64,000 nucleotides of DNA from Fen-1364 sp049515135 (GTDB lineage Bacteria > Spirochaetota > Spirochaetia > SZUA-6 > Fen-1364), in the NCBI GenBank assembly GCA_049515135.1, contig JBEKUJ010000018.1, positions 8,579 to 72,578 of the forward strand. The letters are read 5' to 3'. Of the stretch, positions 1 through 7,169 are shown piece after piece. Under the pieces are notes generated by a model, which did not search any database, was not told the origin of the DNA, and worked only from the letters and a program-made list of their open reading frames with translations. The first letter of the stretch is position 1, and the number at the start of each line of letters is the position of its first letter. A program made the position numbers and the translations under genes.

Positions 1-470
1 CGGATCGCCTCATTCAACAGGCACACGCTCCCTTCCGTATGACCCGGGGTGGCGATCACAGTCAGCGGCCCTATCTGCTCCCCGTCCTTCAGGATCACAT
101 CGGCAGTCACTTTCTCGACCTTCATGAACTTCCCCATAACACGAAATAGCACCCCCAGAACCCCTCTCACCTTTTTCAGTTCCCTTTGCCCAGAAAGGCT
201 GGGTGCATCTTCCTCGTGAATGGCAATCTTCGCTCCCGTTCTACGCTTCAGCTCAGCGGCGCTCCCCGAGTGATCCAAGTCCGAATGGGTGAGAAGGATC
301 ATATGCAAATCTTTGTCGTTTTTCCCCAACGCCCTCAGGTATTGAAGGATCTTCTGCGCGTTTCCGGGCATGCCCGTGTCGATAAGATAGAAACCGTCTG
401 CGGTTGGCATAAGGTAACAGTTCGCGCCCCTTACCCCATCCACCCTGTGGATTCCATTGCTCAATTCCAT
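1..470 (-). CDS. Metallo-beta-lactamase-fold hydrolase, partial (3' end beyond window)
   Basis: Read on the minus strand, an open frame starts at the ATG at 470 and runs off the left edge, giving about 156 residues. It begins MELSNGIHRVDG, contains LIDTGMPG, then LLTHSDLDHSGSAAEL, and near the edge TPGHTEGSVCLL. These are the first metal-binding loop and the PGHT histidine motif of the MBL-fold (glyoxalase II-like) superfamily. The usual HxHxDH is HSDLDH here, so the second histidine is replaced by Asp, a variant seen in a subset of MBL-fold proteins. An AGG sits about 7 nt upstream of the start. The substrate cannot be inferred. Whether it belongs to the adjacent integrated element is unknown. 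Confidence 0.85.
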   Translation of the reverse strand, partial: MELSNGIHRVDGVRGANCYLMPTADGFYLIDTGMPGNAQKILQYLRALGKNDKDLHMILLTHSDLDHSGSAAELKRRTGAKIAIHEEDAPSLSGQRELKKVRGVLGVLFRVMGKFMKVEKVTADVILKDGEQIGPLTVIATPGHTEGSVCLLNEAI

Positions 471-528
471 GCCACTGCCTCCTGGCCAAGAGTCAGTTCA
501 CCAAAAATGACCACCGGATCAGACTCAG

Positions 529-557
529 ATTGTAGTGCCGCCTTCATGGCCCGCCAA
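529..557 (-). promoter_or_regulatory. Predicted sigma70-like promoter for the MBL-fold gene
   Basis: On the minus strand TTGGCG (552-557) is followed after 17 bp by TACAAT (529-534), about 59 nt upstream of the MBL-fold start at 470. The -10 matches consensus at 5 of 6 positions and the -35 at 4 of 6. The stretch 471-636 shows nothing else recognisable. Confidence 0.45.
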
Positions 558-636
558 GTCCACTTTCCCAGCGCCTTGGTCAGGTTCCAAACATGCCGTT
601 TGCAGTATTTCTAGAATGTCTCTTATTGGCGACGGA

Positions 637-1524
637 TCACTTCCCAAAGCTTTGGAGATACTCTGCGTCAGTGAGCTTGCTATGGTCGTAGAACATCTTC
701 GTCGTCGCTATGCTGGAATGCCCGAGTTCTGAGGCAGCCTTGCTTATTCCAAACTTTTCGCTGAGCACCGTTCCCCGATGATGTCGAATGAGGTGCGCCG
801 TTACTTCTTTTCCAATTGTTCTGGCCGACAGTTCACGGATGCGGTTAGTGACTGCCACACGATTGTAGCTTTGGCCAGAATGTTCGAACAGGAGTGCGGC
901 CCCTTTGAACTCCGCTCGAATCGCGTCATAGAGAGCGGTGGGGAGACGCAGATCGCGTGTTTTGCCTTTCTTGCCGGCAATTTCTAGATATGTGATCCTG
1001 GCTCCTCGACGAGCCTTGCCGACTTCAGCGCCGAGCATCTCGCTCACACGGGAAGAGGTGGCTTCCAAAAACCTGATCATAAGCGATAGTCGAGGGTCGG
1101 CCTTTTCTTCTAGAGTTTTCAATTCTTCCAACGTCGGCACACGGTCGGTTTTTGCGATTCCCACTTTCGGAGCTCGCCTTTTCAGTTTCTTCAGTTCCTG
1201 CTCCACGGCCCATCGCTCGGGGATGGTCAGCGTCGGATAGTGATCCAACAGGTAGCGAACCGACCATTTCAAAGCCTTCATTTGCTGGTTCCACCAAGCC
1301 GGCGAGTAGGAAACCTTCCGGCCTGATCGGTCGGTCCGCTTCTTGCGATTCAGCTCTTCCAGATATTCCCTAATCCCTTCTCTCAAGTCAGGCTCTACCC
1401 CGTCAAGGTACTGGACAAAAGCACGAACCTGCGGGGCGTAGGGGCCTGCGGCCTCCCTCAGCACTTCCAGAGGGCTACTTTTCACGACAACTTTTCCCAT
1501 GCTTTTAGCCTCGAAAGGTATCAT
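637..1524 (-). CDS. Tyrosine recombinase (phage integrase family), 295 aa
   Basis: This is a site-specific DNA recombinase of the tyrosine recombinase family. The C-terminal catalytic domain shows the family residues in order: an Arg in SSRVSEML (about residue 158), HLIRHHRG (HxxR, about 243), LGHSSIATTKMFYDHS with the conserved GH and the nucleophilic Tyr (about 278). The N-terminal 110 residues look like a SAM-like core-binding domain. ATG at 1524 has GGGAG only 1 nt upstream, so the ATG eight codons later (GAGG spaced 8 nt) may be the real start. It lies near an excisionase-like gene and a second recombinase, pointing to an integrated element. Codons are less GC-rich than in the genes to the right. 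Its target is unknown. Confidence 0.88.
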   Translation of the reverse strand: MIPFEAKSMGKVVVKSSPLEVLREAAGPYAPQVRAFVQYLDGVEPDLREGIREYLEELNRKKRTDRSGRKVSYSPAWWNQQMKALKWSVRYLLDHYPTLTIPERWAVEQELKKLKRRAPKVGIAKTDRVPTLEELKTLEEKADPRLSLMIRFLEATSSRVSEMLGAEVGKARRGARITYLEIAGKKGKTRDLRLPTALYDAIRAEFKGAALLFEHSGQSYNRVAVTNRIRELSARTIGKEVTAHLIRHHRGTVLSEKFGISKAASELGHSSIATTKMFYDHSKLTDAEYLQSFGK

Positions 1525-1591
1525 ACTCCCTATTATGTTAGATTACAATAGCTAGATCTTGGACTGAAAAGAGGGAACGGTGGCCATTGTC

Positions 1592-1786
1592 TTAATTCCC
1601 TCCTTTCACGTTCTTGGTAATCCAGTCAACGAGTGCGCTTTCGGGGACTCGGCGAGCCCTTCCTAGTGTTATGCTGGGAAGTTGACCAGTCTCACACATC
1701 CGATACACGGTGATGGAAGAAACAGCGAGCGTCTCAGCTACTTCCTTGATACGAAGAAGCCTCGGCGGGGTCGTTCTGTCACTCAT
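1592..1786 (-). CDS. Excisionase-family helix-turn-helix protein
   Basis: This is a small DNA-binding protein of 64 aa from the ATG at 1786. An upstream in-frame start at 1828 is possible but adds a tail without family character. LLRIKEVAETLAVSSITVYRMCETGQLPSITLGRARRV is the MerR-like winged helix-turn-helix of the excisionase family (HTH_17), with the typical hydrophobic tail VPESALVDWI. It lies between two tyrosine recombinases on the same strand, so a role as recombination directionality factor or transcriptional regulator of the element is the natural inference. The family also includes plain regulators. The ribosome-binding site is weak (GGAA). Confidence 0.8.
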   Translation of the reverse strand: MSDRTTPPRLLRIKEVAETLAVSSITVYRMCETGQLPSITLGRARRVPESALVDWITKNVKGGN

Positions 1787-2013
1787 GGCTGATTCCAGAT
1801 TTCGAGTGAGAAGAGGCAACGATTGCACCGACGATTACGGGAACAGGCCCCTTGAGTTTTGAAATGATCATGAGTCAATTGTAGTATGAAGGCATCATTG
1901 AAACGATAAACCGGTATAGCATGACTTAGCTTTTTTGACTCAATTTTGTCTCCATTCGCCGCATAATGGCGGGTCCTGCTTGAGGGAGCCTCTTATTTGT
2001 GAAGGCTGAAAGC
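1787..2013 (-). promoter_or_regulatory. AT-rich intergenic region with paired TTGASTCAA-like sites
   Basis: No gene is visible here. The region is AT-rich compared with its surroundings and holds two similar palindrome-like sites, ATGAGTCAATT (1870-1880) and TTGACTCAATT (1935-1945), 65 bp apart. It sits upstream of the excisionase-like gene and downstream of the integrase, a usual place for operator or Xis-binding sites. A minus-strand TTGAGT plus TATACC pair with a 19 bp spacer overlaps one site. Function is inferred from position only. Confidence 0.3.
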
Positions 2014-3219
2014 TCAAGCCCGCTCACGCGCCTTTTCTTTCCTTTCGCCATACAGTTCATCAATCTTGGAAGCGACGTCTTCGATGCGAAAAAGCTTCAG
2101 TTCGGTATATGAACGCTGCACGCGGGTAAGAACCCTGCTTTCTTCCGAACTCCAGCCAAGGAAGGTCTGTACGAGTAGCGGAGGAACCCCTGCGGCGAGG
2201 AGGTGACTATTGAGAGTGTGGCGACACGCGTGCGGTGTCAGCCATCGTTCTCCGATTTCAAAATCTATTTCCTCATCAGCATGGGCGCTTCTTAGAACGC
2301 GTATCAGATTCTTCCTAATCCAAGTTTGTCCAAGAGAATGCCCGTCGATGGTGGAAAAAACGAAATCGCCGGGTGCGTTATGCTTTTGCGCTTTTTTCCA
2401 TTTTTCCAAGCGTTCAATCAGGATTCGAGGGAGGACAATATCTCTCTTCTTGCCCCATTTGGGGTCGCCTATTTCTTTCTCACTCTTAAACGCCTCTCGA
2501 ATTGCCGTCTTCCCACTCCGCAAATCTACTGCGGCCCATCGAAGAGCCCGGATCTCACCGGCCCTGCAGCCGGTGCAAAGGAGAACAGTGACCACCGCAT
2601 CAACCAGTGGATTGGTGCTCATGTCGCCCGGCCGCTTTGAGAGTACTTCGCGTGTCTCCTCGACAGTGAAAGTTCCGCGCTCGAGCTGCTTATACTTGAC
2701 GTTGCCGACGTCTGCGCCGGGGTTGGAATCAATGTCCTGGCGGAATGTTGCCTCGCTGAGGATTGTCTTTACAGTCGCAATCACCTTGTTGACAGTATTG
2801 ATCTGACCACCATTCTTCATTGCTCGCAGTCGATTTCGGAGATCCAGGATGTCTGCGCGCTTGATATTTCTCAAAAGCAGGCTAAGGAAAATCGCGTCTG
2901 TGAAAACGTACTTCTCAAGCCATCGGCGACTTCTTGTAACGTGGGTTTTGCCAATGCTCTTACCTTCATCAAGAAGACGTGCAATCCGCGGGCAGGTATC
3001 CCAGGAAAAAAAGGGTTCGGCATAAGCTCGAAAGGAGAGGTCACTCTTGCCAGTTTCCGCCCCTCTTGAGTCGACGTACTTTCTGATCTCTTCGCGTGCC
3101 CGCTCCTTCAGTGCTTCTCCAGTGGAGATCCTTTGTCGCTTCCCGGCATCGTTAGTGTACCACCACTGGTAGAAAGGACTGCCTGAGCGTTTCCAAGGCT
3201 CGGGATACTTTCTTCTCAA
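2014..3219 (-). CDS. Tyrosine recombinase/integrase adjacent to tRNA-Asn, 401 aa
   Basis: This full-length integrase has an N-terminal arm-binding region (residues 1-60), a SAM-like core-binding domain (about 65-175) and a catalytic domain. Catalytic residues visible are Arg in CTGCRAGEIRALRW (about 218), HACRH (about 328-332), LGWSSEES with Trp where many relatives have His, and the nucleophile Tyr in RSYTELKLF (about 370). Its start is only 100 bp from the 3' end of tRNA-Asn, with a tandem decamer between them, the normal arrangement for an integrase that uses the tRNA 3' end as attachment site. The gene is less GC-rich than flanking housekeeping genes. The other recombinase at 637-1524 is shorter and not a duplicate. 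Confidence 0.93.
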   Translation of the reverse strand: MRRKYPEPWKRSGSPFYQWWYTNDAGKRQRISTGEALKERAREEIRKYVDSRGAETGKSDLSFRAYAEPFFSWDTCPRIARLLDEGKSIGKTHVTRSRRWLEKYVFTDAIFLSLLLRNIKRADILDLRNRLRAMKNGGQINTVNKVIATVKTILSEATFRQDIDSNPGADVGNVKYKQLERGTFTVEETREVLSKRPGDMSTNPLVDAVVTVLLCTGCRAGEIRALRWAAVDLRSGKTAIREAFKSEKEIGDPKWGKKRDIVLPRILIERLEKWKKAQKHNAPGDFVFSTIDGHSLGQTWIRKNLIRVLRSAHADEEIDFEIGERWLTPHACRHTLNSHLLAAGVPPLLVQTFLGWSSEESRVLTRVQRSYTELKLFRIEDVASKIDELYGERKEKARERA

Positions 3220-3230
3220 CTTTAACCCCC

Positions 3231-3251
3231 TGATACCAATTTGATACCAAT
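3231..3251. repeat. Tandem decamer TGATACCAAT x2, candidate integrase arm sites
   Basis: TGATACCAAT occurs at 3231-3240 and again at 3242-3251, separated by one T. The pair lies just upstream of the integrase start (3219) and inside the presumed attachment region next to tRNA-Asn. Directly repeated arm-type sites in this position are typical of tyrosine integrases; binding is inferred. Confidence 0.55.
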
Positions 3252-3263
3252 GGCCAATAACGA

Positions 3264-3315
3264 AAAGGCCCCCGGTTTCACCGAGGGCCTTTAAGTCCTT
3301 ATTTTAGAAGGACTT
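3264..3315 (-). terminator. tRNA-Asn terminator: two tandem hairpins
   Basis: Following the tRNA on the minus strand there is first a hairpin with 8 bp arms AAGTCCTT and AAGGACTT (3293-3315), then a GC-rich hairpin with about 11 of 12 pairs (3264-3292) ending in CCTTTT. The second looks like a rho-independent terminator and could work in both directions, since the plus strand also ends in TTT. It separates the tRNA from the integrated element. Confidence 0.75.
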
Positions 3316-3319
3316 AGCG

Positions 3320-3392
3320 CTCCCCCGGCCGGACTCGAACCAGCGACCTAGTGGTTAACAGCCACCCGCTCTACCGACTGAGCTACAGGGGA
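3320..3392 (-). tRNA. tRNA-Asn (anticodon GTT)
   Basis: The minus strand reads TCCCCTGTAGCTCAGTCGG from 3392, a normal acceptor and D-arm. The anticodon loop CTGTTAACC gives anticodon GTT, and the T-arm carries GGTTCGAGTCC. The acceptor stem closes over seven pairs with one G-T pair, and the discriminator is G. CCA is not encoded. The 3' end faces the integrase, so this gene is the likely chromosomal attachment site. Its sequence remains intact. Confidence 0.96.
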
Positions 3393-3402
3393 ATGTTCCA
3401 AC

Positions 3403-3431
3403 AAAGAAGCAAAAAACCTGCTGAATGTCAA
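3403..3431 (-). promoter_or_regulatory. Possible promoter of tRNA-Asn
   Basis: A perfect minus-strand -35 TTGACA (3426-3431) stands 17 bp upstream of a poor -10 TTCTTT (3403-3408), just before the tRNA. The position fits; the weak -10 lowers confidence. Confidence 0.4.
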
Positions 3432-3451
3432 GGGTCGACGGGGCTCCGGGG

Positions 3452-4474
3452 CTATGCGCCGACGACAATGGGGACCCTGGTGCCGCACTTCGTACAGGAG
3501 CACTCGCCGTGGCCGCTGCTTCGCAAACCATCTACTTTGACGGAATATCCAACCCGCCGAATCAGAAGGTTTCCGCACTTCGGGCACGCGGTGTTTGATT
3601 CTTCGCTCCCCGCATTTCCCACGTACACGTAGCGCAGGTGCTGCCGTGCGGCTTCTGCCAGTTTCTTCACCAGCACAGGCGGGGTAGGGGGAATCGTGTA
3701 CTTGTACTGGGGGTAGTAGCAGGAGAGGTGGAGGGGAATGTCCGGGCTGAGAGAAGCCACAAATGCCGCAAGCTGCTCCAGTTGCCCCAGGTCGTCGTTC
3801 TTGGTTGGGATGATAAGCGTTGTCACCTCGAGATGTATCCGTCCGGCGGCCTGACCGAGAAATCTCTTTACCTCGTCCAGTCTGCCACCGGTCTCGCTGC
3901 GGTAGAAATCGGCATCGTATGACTTGAGGTCGATGTTCGCAGCGTCCATGAGCGAAAGTACTTCTTCAGCCGGCTCGGGATTGATGTAGCCGTTTGATAC
4001 CAGGACGTTCTTGAGCCCAGCCTCGCGGCCCGCTCTTGCCGCATCCAGCAGGTACTCACCATGGATCAGTGGCTCGGAGTAGGTGTAGGCGATCCCGAAG
4101 GAGCCAGCTTCCCTGGCTTTGCCCACAAGTGCGGACGGGCTCACCGGCCAGGTTTCCACGTCTGTGGATTGGGAGATGCGCCAGTTCTGGCAGAACTTGC
4201 AGCGGAAGGAGCAGCCGACAAAGCCCGCGGAAAGAATTGGAGAACCTGGATGGAAATGGTAGAGCGGCTTTTTCTCTATGGGGTCCACGGCGAGCACGGA
4301 GAGCCTGCCGTAGAATGGAAGAGTCAGCGCGCCTCCCCGGTTGAATCTGACTTTGCAGATGCCGTGGCCGCCGTCGGCAATCACGCATCCATGCGGGCAC
4401 AACGAGCAGACCACTTTCGCATCTGCCCGCTGCGTAAACCATTGCGCCTCTCGGGTCAGGCCGTTGTCATTCAT
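3452..4474 (-). CDS. amrS: AmmeMemoRadiSam system radical SAM enzyme AmrS
   Basis: This 340-residue radical SAM protein belongs to the PflA-like AmrS family. Visible in order: an N-terminal Cys pair CSLCPHGCVI, the radical SAM cluster motif CSFRCKFCQNW (CxxxCxxC), YTYSEPLIHGEYL, and a C-terminal zinc-ribbon-like part with CPKCGN and CTKCGT. The start is the ATG at 4474, which is one base after the metK stop, so the two are probably co-transcribed and translationally coupled. The 40-residue upstream extension of the frame lies inside metK and is rejected. AmrS normally works with AMMECR1 and Memo proteins, none of which is in this window. The reaction of the family is not established. Coupling to SAM synthetase suits a SAM-consuming enzyme. 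Confidence 0.9.
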   Translation of the reverse strand: MNDNGLTREAQWFTQRADAKVVCSLCPHGCVIADGGHGICKVRFNRGGALTLPFYGRLSVLAVDPIEKKPLYHFHPGSPILSAGFVGCSFRCKFCQNWRISQSTDVETWPVSPSALVGKAREAGSFGIAYTYSEPLIHGEYLLDAARAGREAGLKNVLVSNGYINPEPAEEVLSLMDAANIDLKSYDADFYRSETGGRLDEVKRFLGQAAGRIHLEVTTLIIPTKNDDLGQLEQLAAFVASLSPDIPLHLSCYYPQYKYTIPPTPPVLVKKLAEAARQHLRYVYVGNAGSEESNTACPKCGNLLIRRVGYSVKVDGLRSSGHGECSCTKCGTRVPIVVGA

Positions 4475-4475
4475 T

Positions 4476-5639
4476 CTACCCCAGCTTGGCCCTGATGGCC
4501 TCAACCTTGTCCGTTTTCTCCCAGGAGAAACCGTCACGTCCGAAGTGCCCGTAGCTGGCAGTCTCCTTGTAGATGGGGCGCAGCAGATCAAGGGTGCTGA
4601 TGATGCCCTGAGGCGTCAGGTCGAAAACATCGGACACGGCCTTCTCAATCTGTTCGTCTGGAACCTTGCCTGTTCCGAAAGTCGACACGAAGAGAGAGAC
4701 GGGCTTGGCGATGCCGATGGCATAGGCGACCTGGACCTCGCATTTATCGCACAGTCCGGTCGCAACGATGTTCTTGGCCACGTAGCGTGCCATGTAGGAG
4801 GCTGAACGGTCCACCTTTGTCGGGTCCTTGCCGGAGAATGCGCCGCCGCCATGACGGGCCATGCCGCCGTAGGTGTCAACAATGATCTTGCGGCCCGTCA
4901 GCCCTGTATCCCCGTGAGGTCCGCCGATCACGAACCGGCCGGTGGGGTTGATGTGGTAAACGGTCTTCCCGTCCAGGAGCGATGCGGGGATGGCCTTCTT
5001 GATCACGCATTCAATGAGCGCATCCTTGAGCTCCTTGTACGTCACCTCTTCGGAATGCTGATGGGAAAGCACCACGGTGGCCACCCGCGCGGGCTTGCCA
5101 TCCTTGTATTCCACGGAGACCTGGCACTTGCCGTCAGGCCGCAGGAAGGTAAGGCTCCCGTCCTTCCTTGCCCGAGAGGCTGTCAGCATGATCTGGTGCG
5201 CCAGGCTGATGGGCGCGGGCATCAGGTTGGGCATTTCGTTGCACGCGTACCCGAACATCATGCCCTGGTCTCCGGCGCCCATTTCGTGGTGGAGGCCGGT
5301 GCCGTTCACTCCCTGGGCAATGTCGGGTGACTGCCTCTGGATGGTCGATATGACGGAGCAGGACTCGTAGTCGATTCCGTATGTCGGGTCGGTATAGCCG
5401 ATGGACTTCAGGACGCCGCGCACAACAAGCTGCAGATCGATGTAGCCGGTTGTCGTTATTTCTCCGCCCACGAGCACGAGCCCGGTCGTTGTGAACGATT
5501 CACAGGCAACACGTGATGTCGGGTCCTGGCGCAGTGCTTCGTCCAGCACTGCATCCGAGATCTGGTCGCAGACTTTGTCCGGATGCCCCTCGCCCACGCT
5601 CTCTGACGTGAAGGTGAAGTCTTTACGCTGAGTCACCAT
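4476..5639 (-). CDS. metK: S-adenosylmethionine synthetase
   Basis: MetK makes S-adenosylmethionine from methionine and ATP. The 387 aa length is typical. Signatures are SVGEGHPDKVCDQISDAVLD at the N-terminus, the GAGDQGMMFGYA hexapeptide region, and the phosphate-binding loop GGGAFSGKDPTKVDRS. It is preceded by AGGA and a structured leader of about 130 nt with its own promoter (5776-5804). It is followed after one base by amrS. Full length and all motifs intact. Confidence 0.98.
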   Translation of the reverse strand: MVTQRKDFTFTSESVGEGHPDKVCDQISDAVLDEALRQDPTSRVACESFTTTGLVLVGGEITTTGYIDLQLVVRGVLKSIGYTDPTYGIDYESCSVISTIQRQSPDIAQGVNGTGLHHEMGAGDQGMMFGYACNEMPNLMPAPISLAHQIMLTASRARKDGSLTFLRPDGKCQVSVEYKDGKPARVATVVLSHQHSEEVTYKELKDALIECVIKKAIPASLLDGKTVYHINPTGRFVIGGPHGDTGLTGRKIIVDTYGGMARHGGGAFSGKDPTKVDRSASYMARYVAKNIVATGLCDKCEVQVAYAIGIAKPVSLFVSTFGTGKVPDEQIEKAVSDVFDLTPQGIISTLDLLRPIYKETASYGHFGRDGFSWEKTDKVEAIRAKLG

Positions 5640-5771
5640 TGTTGGTTTCCTTTGTACTGGAGAATTGTGCCGAAAAACGCAGGAACTCGCGGTGGACGTG
5701 CCTGGCTTTTTAGCACTTTTTTACGTGGTTGCAATACACCGCAAATCACTCCACGGGACCTACTGTCCACC
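5640..5771 (-). promoter_or_regulatory. Structured metK leader, candidate SAM-sensing RNA
   Basis: The predicted metK transcript starts at about 5768-5771 and can fold into a three-way junction. P1 pairs GGTGGAC (5771-5765) with GTCCACC (5697-5691). P2 pairs CGTGG (5755-5751) with CCACG (5728-5724), has a 6-nt bulge AGTGAT, then TTGC/GCAA. P3 pairs GTGC (5716-5713) with GCAC (5701-5698) and abuts P1. The P3 loop region GTGCTAAAAAGCCAG and the upstream GCAACC resemble elements of the SAM-I (S-box) riboswitch, where GCAACC is followed by GGTGCTAAATCCAGC. The SAM-I element ATGAAACC is not present, so this is not a standard S-box. Further down, a weak hairpin precedes TTTTT (about 5673-5677). Ligand control is inferred from gene context and these resemblances. 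Confidence 0.45.
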
Positions 5772-5775
5772 AAAC

Positions 5776-5804
5776 ATTCTACCGCCTTGACGCCGGCCCG
5801 TCAA
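5776..5804 (-). promoter_or_regulatory. metK-amrS promoter
   Basis: On the minus strand TTGACG (5799-5804), 17 bp, TAGAAT (5776-5781). This is a good sigma70-like match. The transcript would begin at the 5' strand of the predicted leader helix P1. Confidence 0.7.
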
Positions 5805-5840
5805 GGGAAAACGCTGCGCGTGCTGGCTTCACCGACCGTT

Positions 5841-7169
5841 TCAGCCGATCCTCACGGGCTGGCCGGTGGCCTCCAGCACCGAGAGCCACAGCGGGTCTTC
5901 CGGGGAGAGCATCTTGCGCCGAGAGCACGCAATGTTGATGGGCACATGGGTAAACTGGCCGTTCCACTGCCCGATGATGATTCCGGTCTTGCCGGCCATG
6001 CCCGCATGAACGGCGTTCTGCGCCAGCTGAATGCAGTAGATTGCGTCGTGCGCGTTCGCCGTGACCGAGCGCACCATGTAACTGGGGTCGATGTACTTGA
6101 TGTTCACGTAAAGGTCGGTCTTCTTGAAATAGCCCTTGATTGAATCCTTGAGGAACAAACCGATGTCTCCAAGGGCGGGGTTCCCGGATTCGTCCTTTTT
6201 CCCCGGGTCCTTCACGTACTCCTGGCCGGCGCCTTCTGCCACGATGATCACCGCGTGGTCTCTCTTGCGCAGCCGATCCTCGATCAGGGCGTACAGGCCG
6301 CTGGGCCCTTCCATCCCGAAGGGGACCTCGGGAATGAGGACGAAGTTTACCTCGGCAAGCGCCAGCGCCGCATTGGCCGCTATGAATCCCGACCCGCGGC
6401 CCATGACTTTTACGATCCCGATCCCGAAGGGGGCCCCGATTGCCTCCGTGTGGGCGCTCCTGATGCTTTCTGCAGCCACGGAAAACGCGGTTTCCAGGCC
6501 GAATGTCCGCTCTACAAAGGAGATGTCATTGTCGACCGTCTTGGGGATACCAACGATGGCGATGGGAAGCCCTCGCTTCTTTACCTCGCGGCAGATCTCC
6601 CATGCCCCCCGAAGTGTCCCGTCGCCTCCTATCGTGAACAGAAGAGAGATCCCCTTCTTCTGGAGGAAATCCACGATGAGCCCCACGTCCTGCTGCCCGC
6701 GGGAGGAAGAGAGAATGCTCCCCCCTCTTTCGTGGATGTCCTTGACGTAGTCCGGGGTGAGGGGGATTGGCTCGTAGCCCAGCTTGGGGATGAAGCCGCG
6801 GTATCCGTAGCGGATCCCGAGGATGGACCGGACCCCGTAGCGGTAATGCAGCTCCATGACAAGGGTGCGGATCACGTTGTTGATCCCCGGGCACAGCCCG
6901 CCGCAGGTCACGATGGCCGCGCGAACGATTCCGCCGTCGAAGAATATCTTCTGGCGGGGCCCGGCCATCTGGAATGCGGGCGGCTCCACGCCGGCCCGCA
7001 CCATGGCCTGAACCTCGTCCCTGTCCACGTCGAAGAGGACAGTCCGCGAGTCTGCCACGTAGTTGGCGGTCTGGTCGCCGTCTTCCGTGTTCAACCCGAG
7101 AGGGGAGGGGATGATGGGCTCACCGAGGGTTTCGACCGCCAGATCTTCTGCCTTTAGTTGATTTTCCAT
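5841..7169 (-). CDS. 6-phosphofructokinase, long (TP0108-like) type
   Basis: This 442-residue protein of the phosphofructokinase family phosphorylates fructose 6-phosphate. Motifs are TCGGLCPGINNVIR near residue 95, IGGDGTLRGA (about 185), PKTVDNDI (catalytic region), GRGSGFIA, and IPEVPF. The GGDGT form (Gly where PPi enzymes usually have Asp) favours ATP, whereas PKTVDND carries the Lys common in PPi-using and long-type enzymes. This mixed signature is known in ATP-dependent long forms such as those of trypanosomatids, so the donor needs testing. The start is the ATG at 7169, which overlaps the end of trpS by 16 nt; longer upstream frames lie inside trpS. It is downstream of trpS in one operon. 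Confidence 0.93.
   Translation of the reverse strand: MENQLKAEDLAVETLGEPIIPSPLGLNTEDGDQTANYVADSRTVLFDVDRDEVQAMVRAGVEPPAFQMAGPRQKIFFDGGIVRAAIVTCGGLCPGINNVIRTLVMELHYRYGVRSILGIRYGYRGFIPKLGYEPIPLTPDYVKDIHERGGSILSSSRGQQDVGLIVDFLQKKGISLLFTIGGDGTLRGAWEICREVKKRGLPIAIVGIPKTVDNDISFVERTFGLETAFSVAAESIRSAHTEAIGAPFGIGIVKVMGRGSGFIAANAALALAEVNFVLIPEVPFGMEGPSGLYALIEDRLRKRDHAVIIVAEGAGQEYVKDPGKKDESGNPALGDIGLFLKDSIKGYFKKTDLYVNIKYIDPSYMVRSVTANAHDAIYCIQLAQNAVHAGMAGKTGIIIGQWNGQFTHVPINIACSRRKMLSPEDPLWLSVLEATGQPVRIG

Noticed and set aside
1..2000. Second attachment site (copy of the tRNA-Asn 3' end)
   Set aside because: I looked for the T-arm and acceptor sequence left of the integrases and found no copy; the other end must lie outside the window or be lost.
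5640..5775. Standard SAM-I riboswitch upstream of metK
   Set aside because: The essential ATGAAACC segment and the normal P2/P3 layout are not found. Only a variant or unrelated structured leader can be proposed, as listed among the findings.
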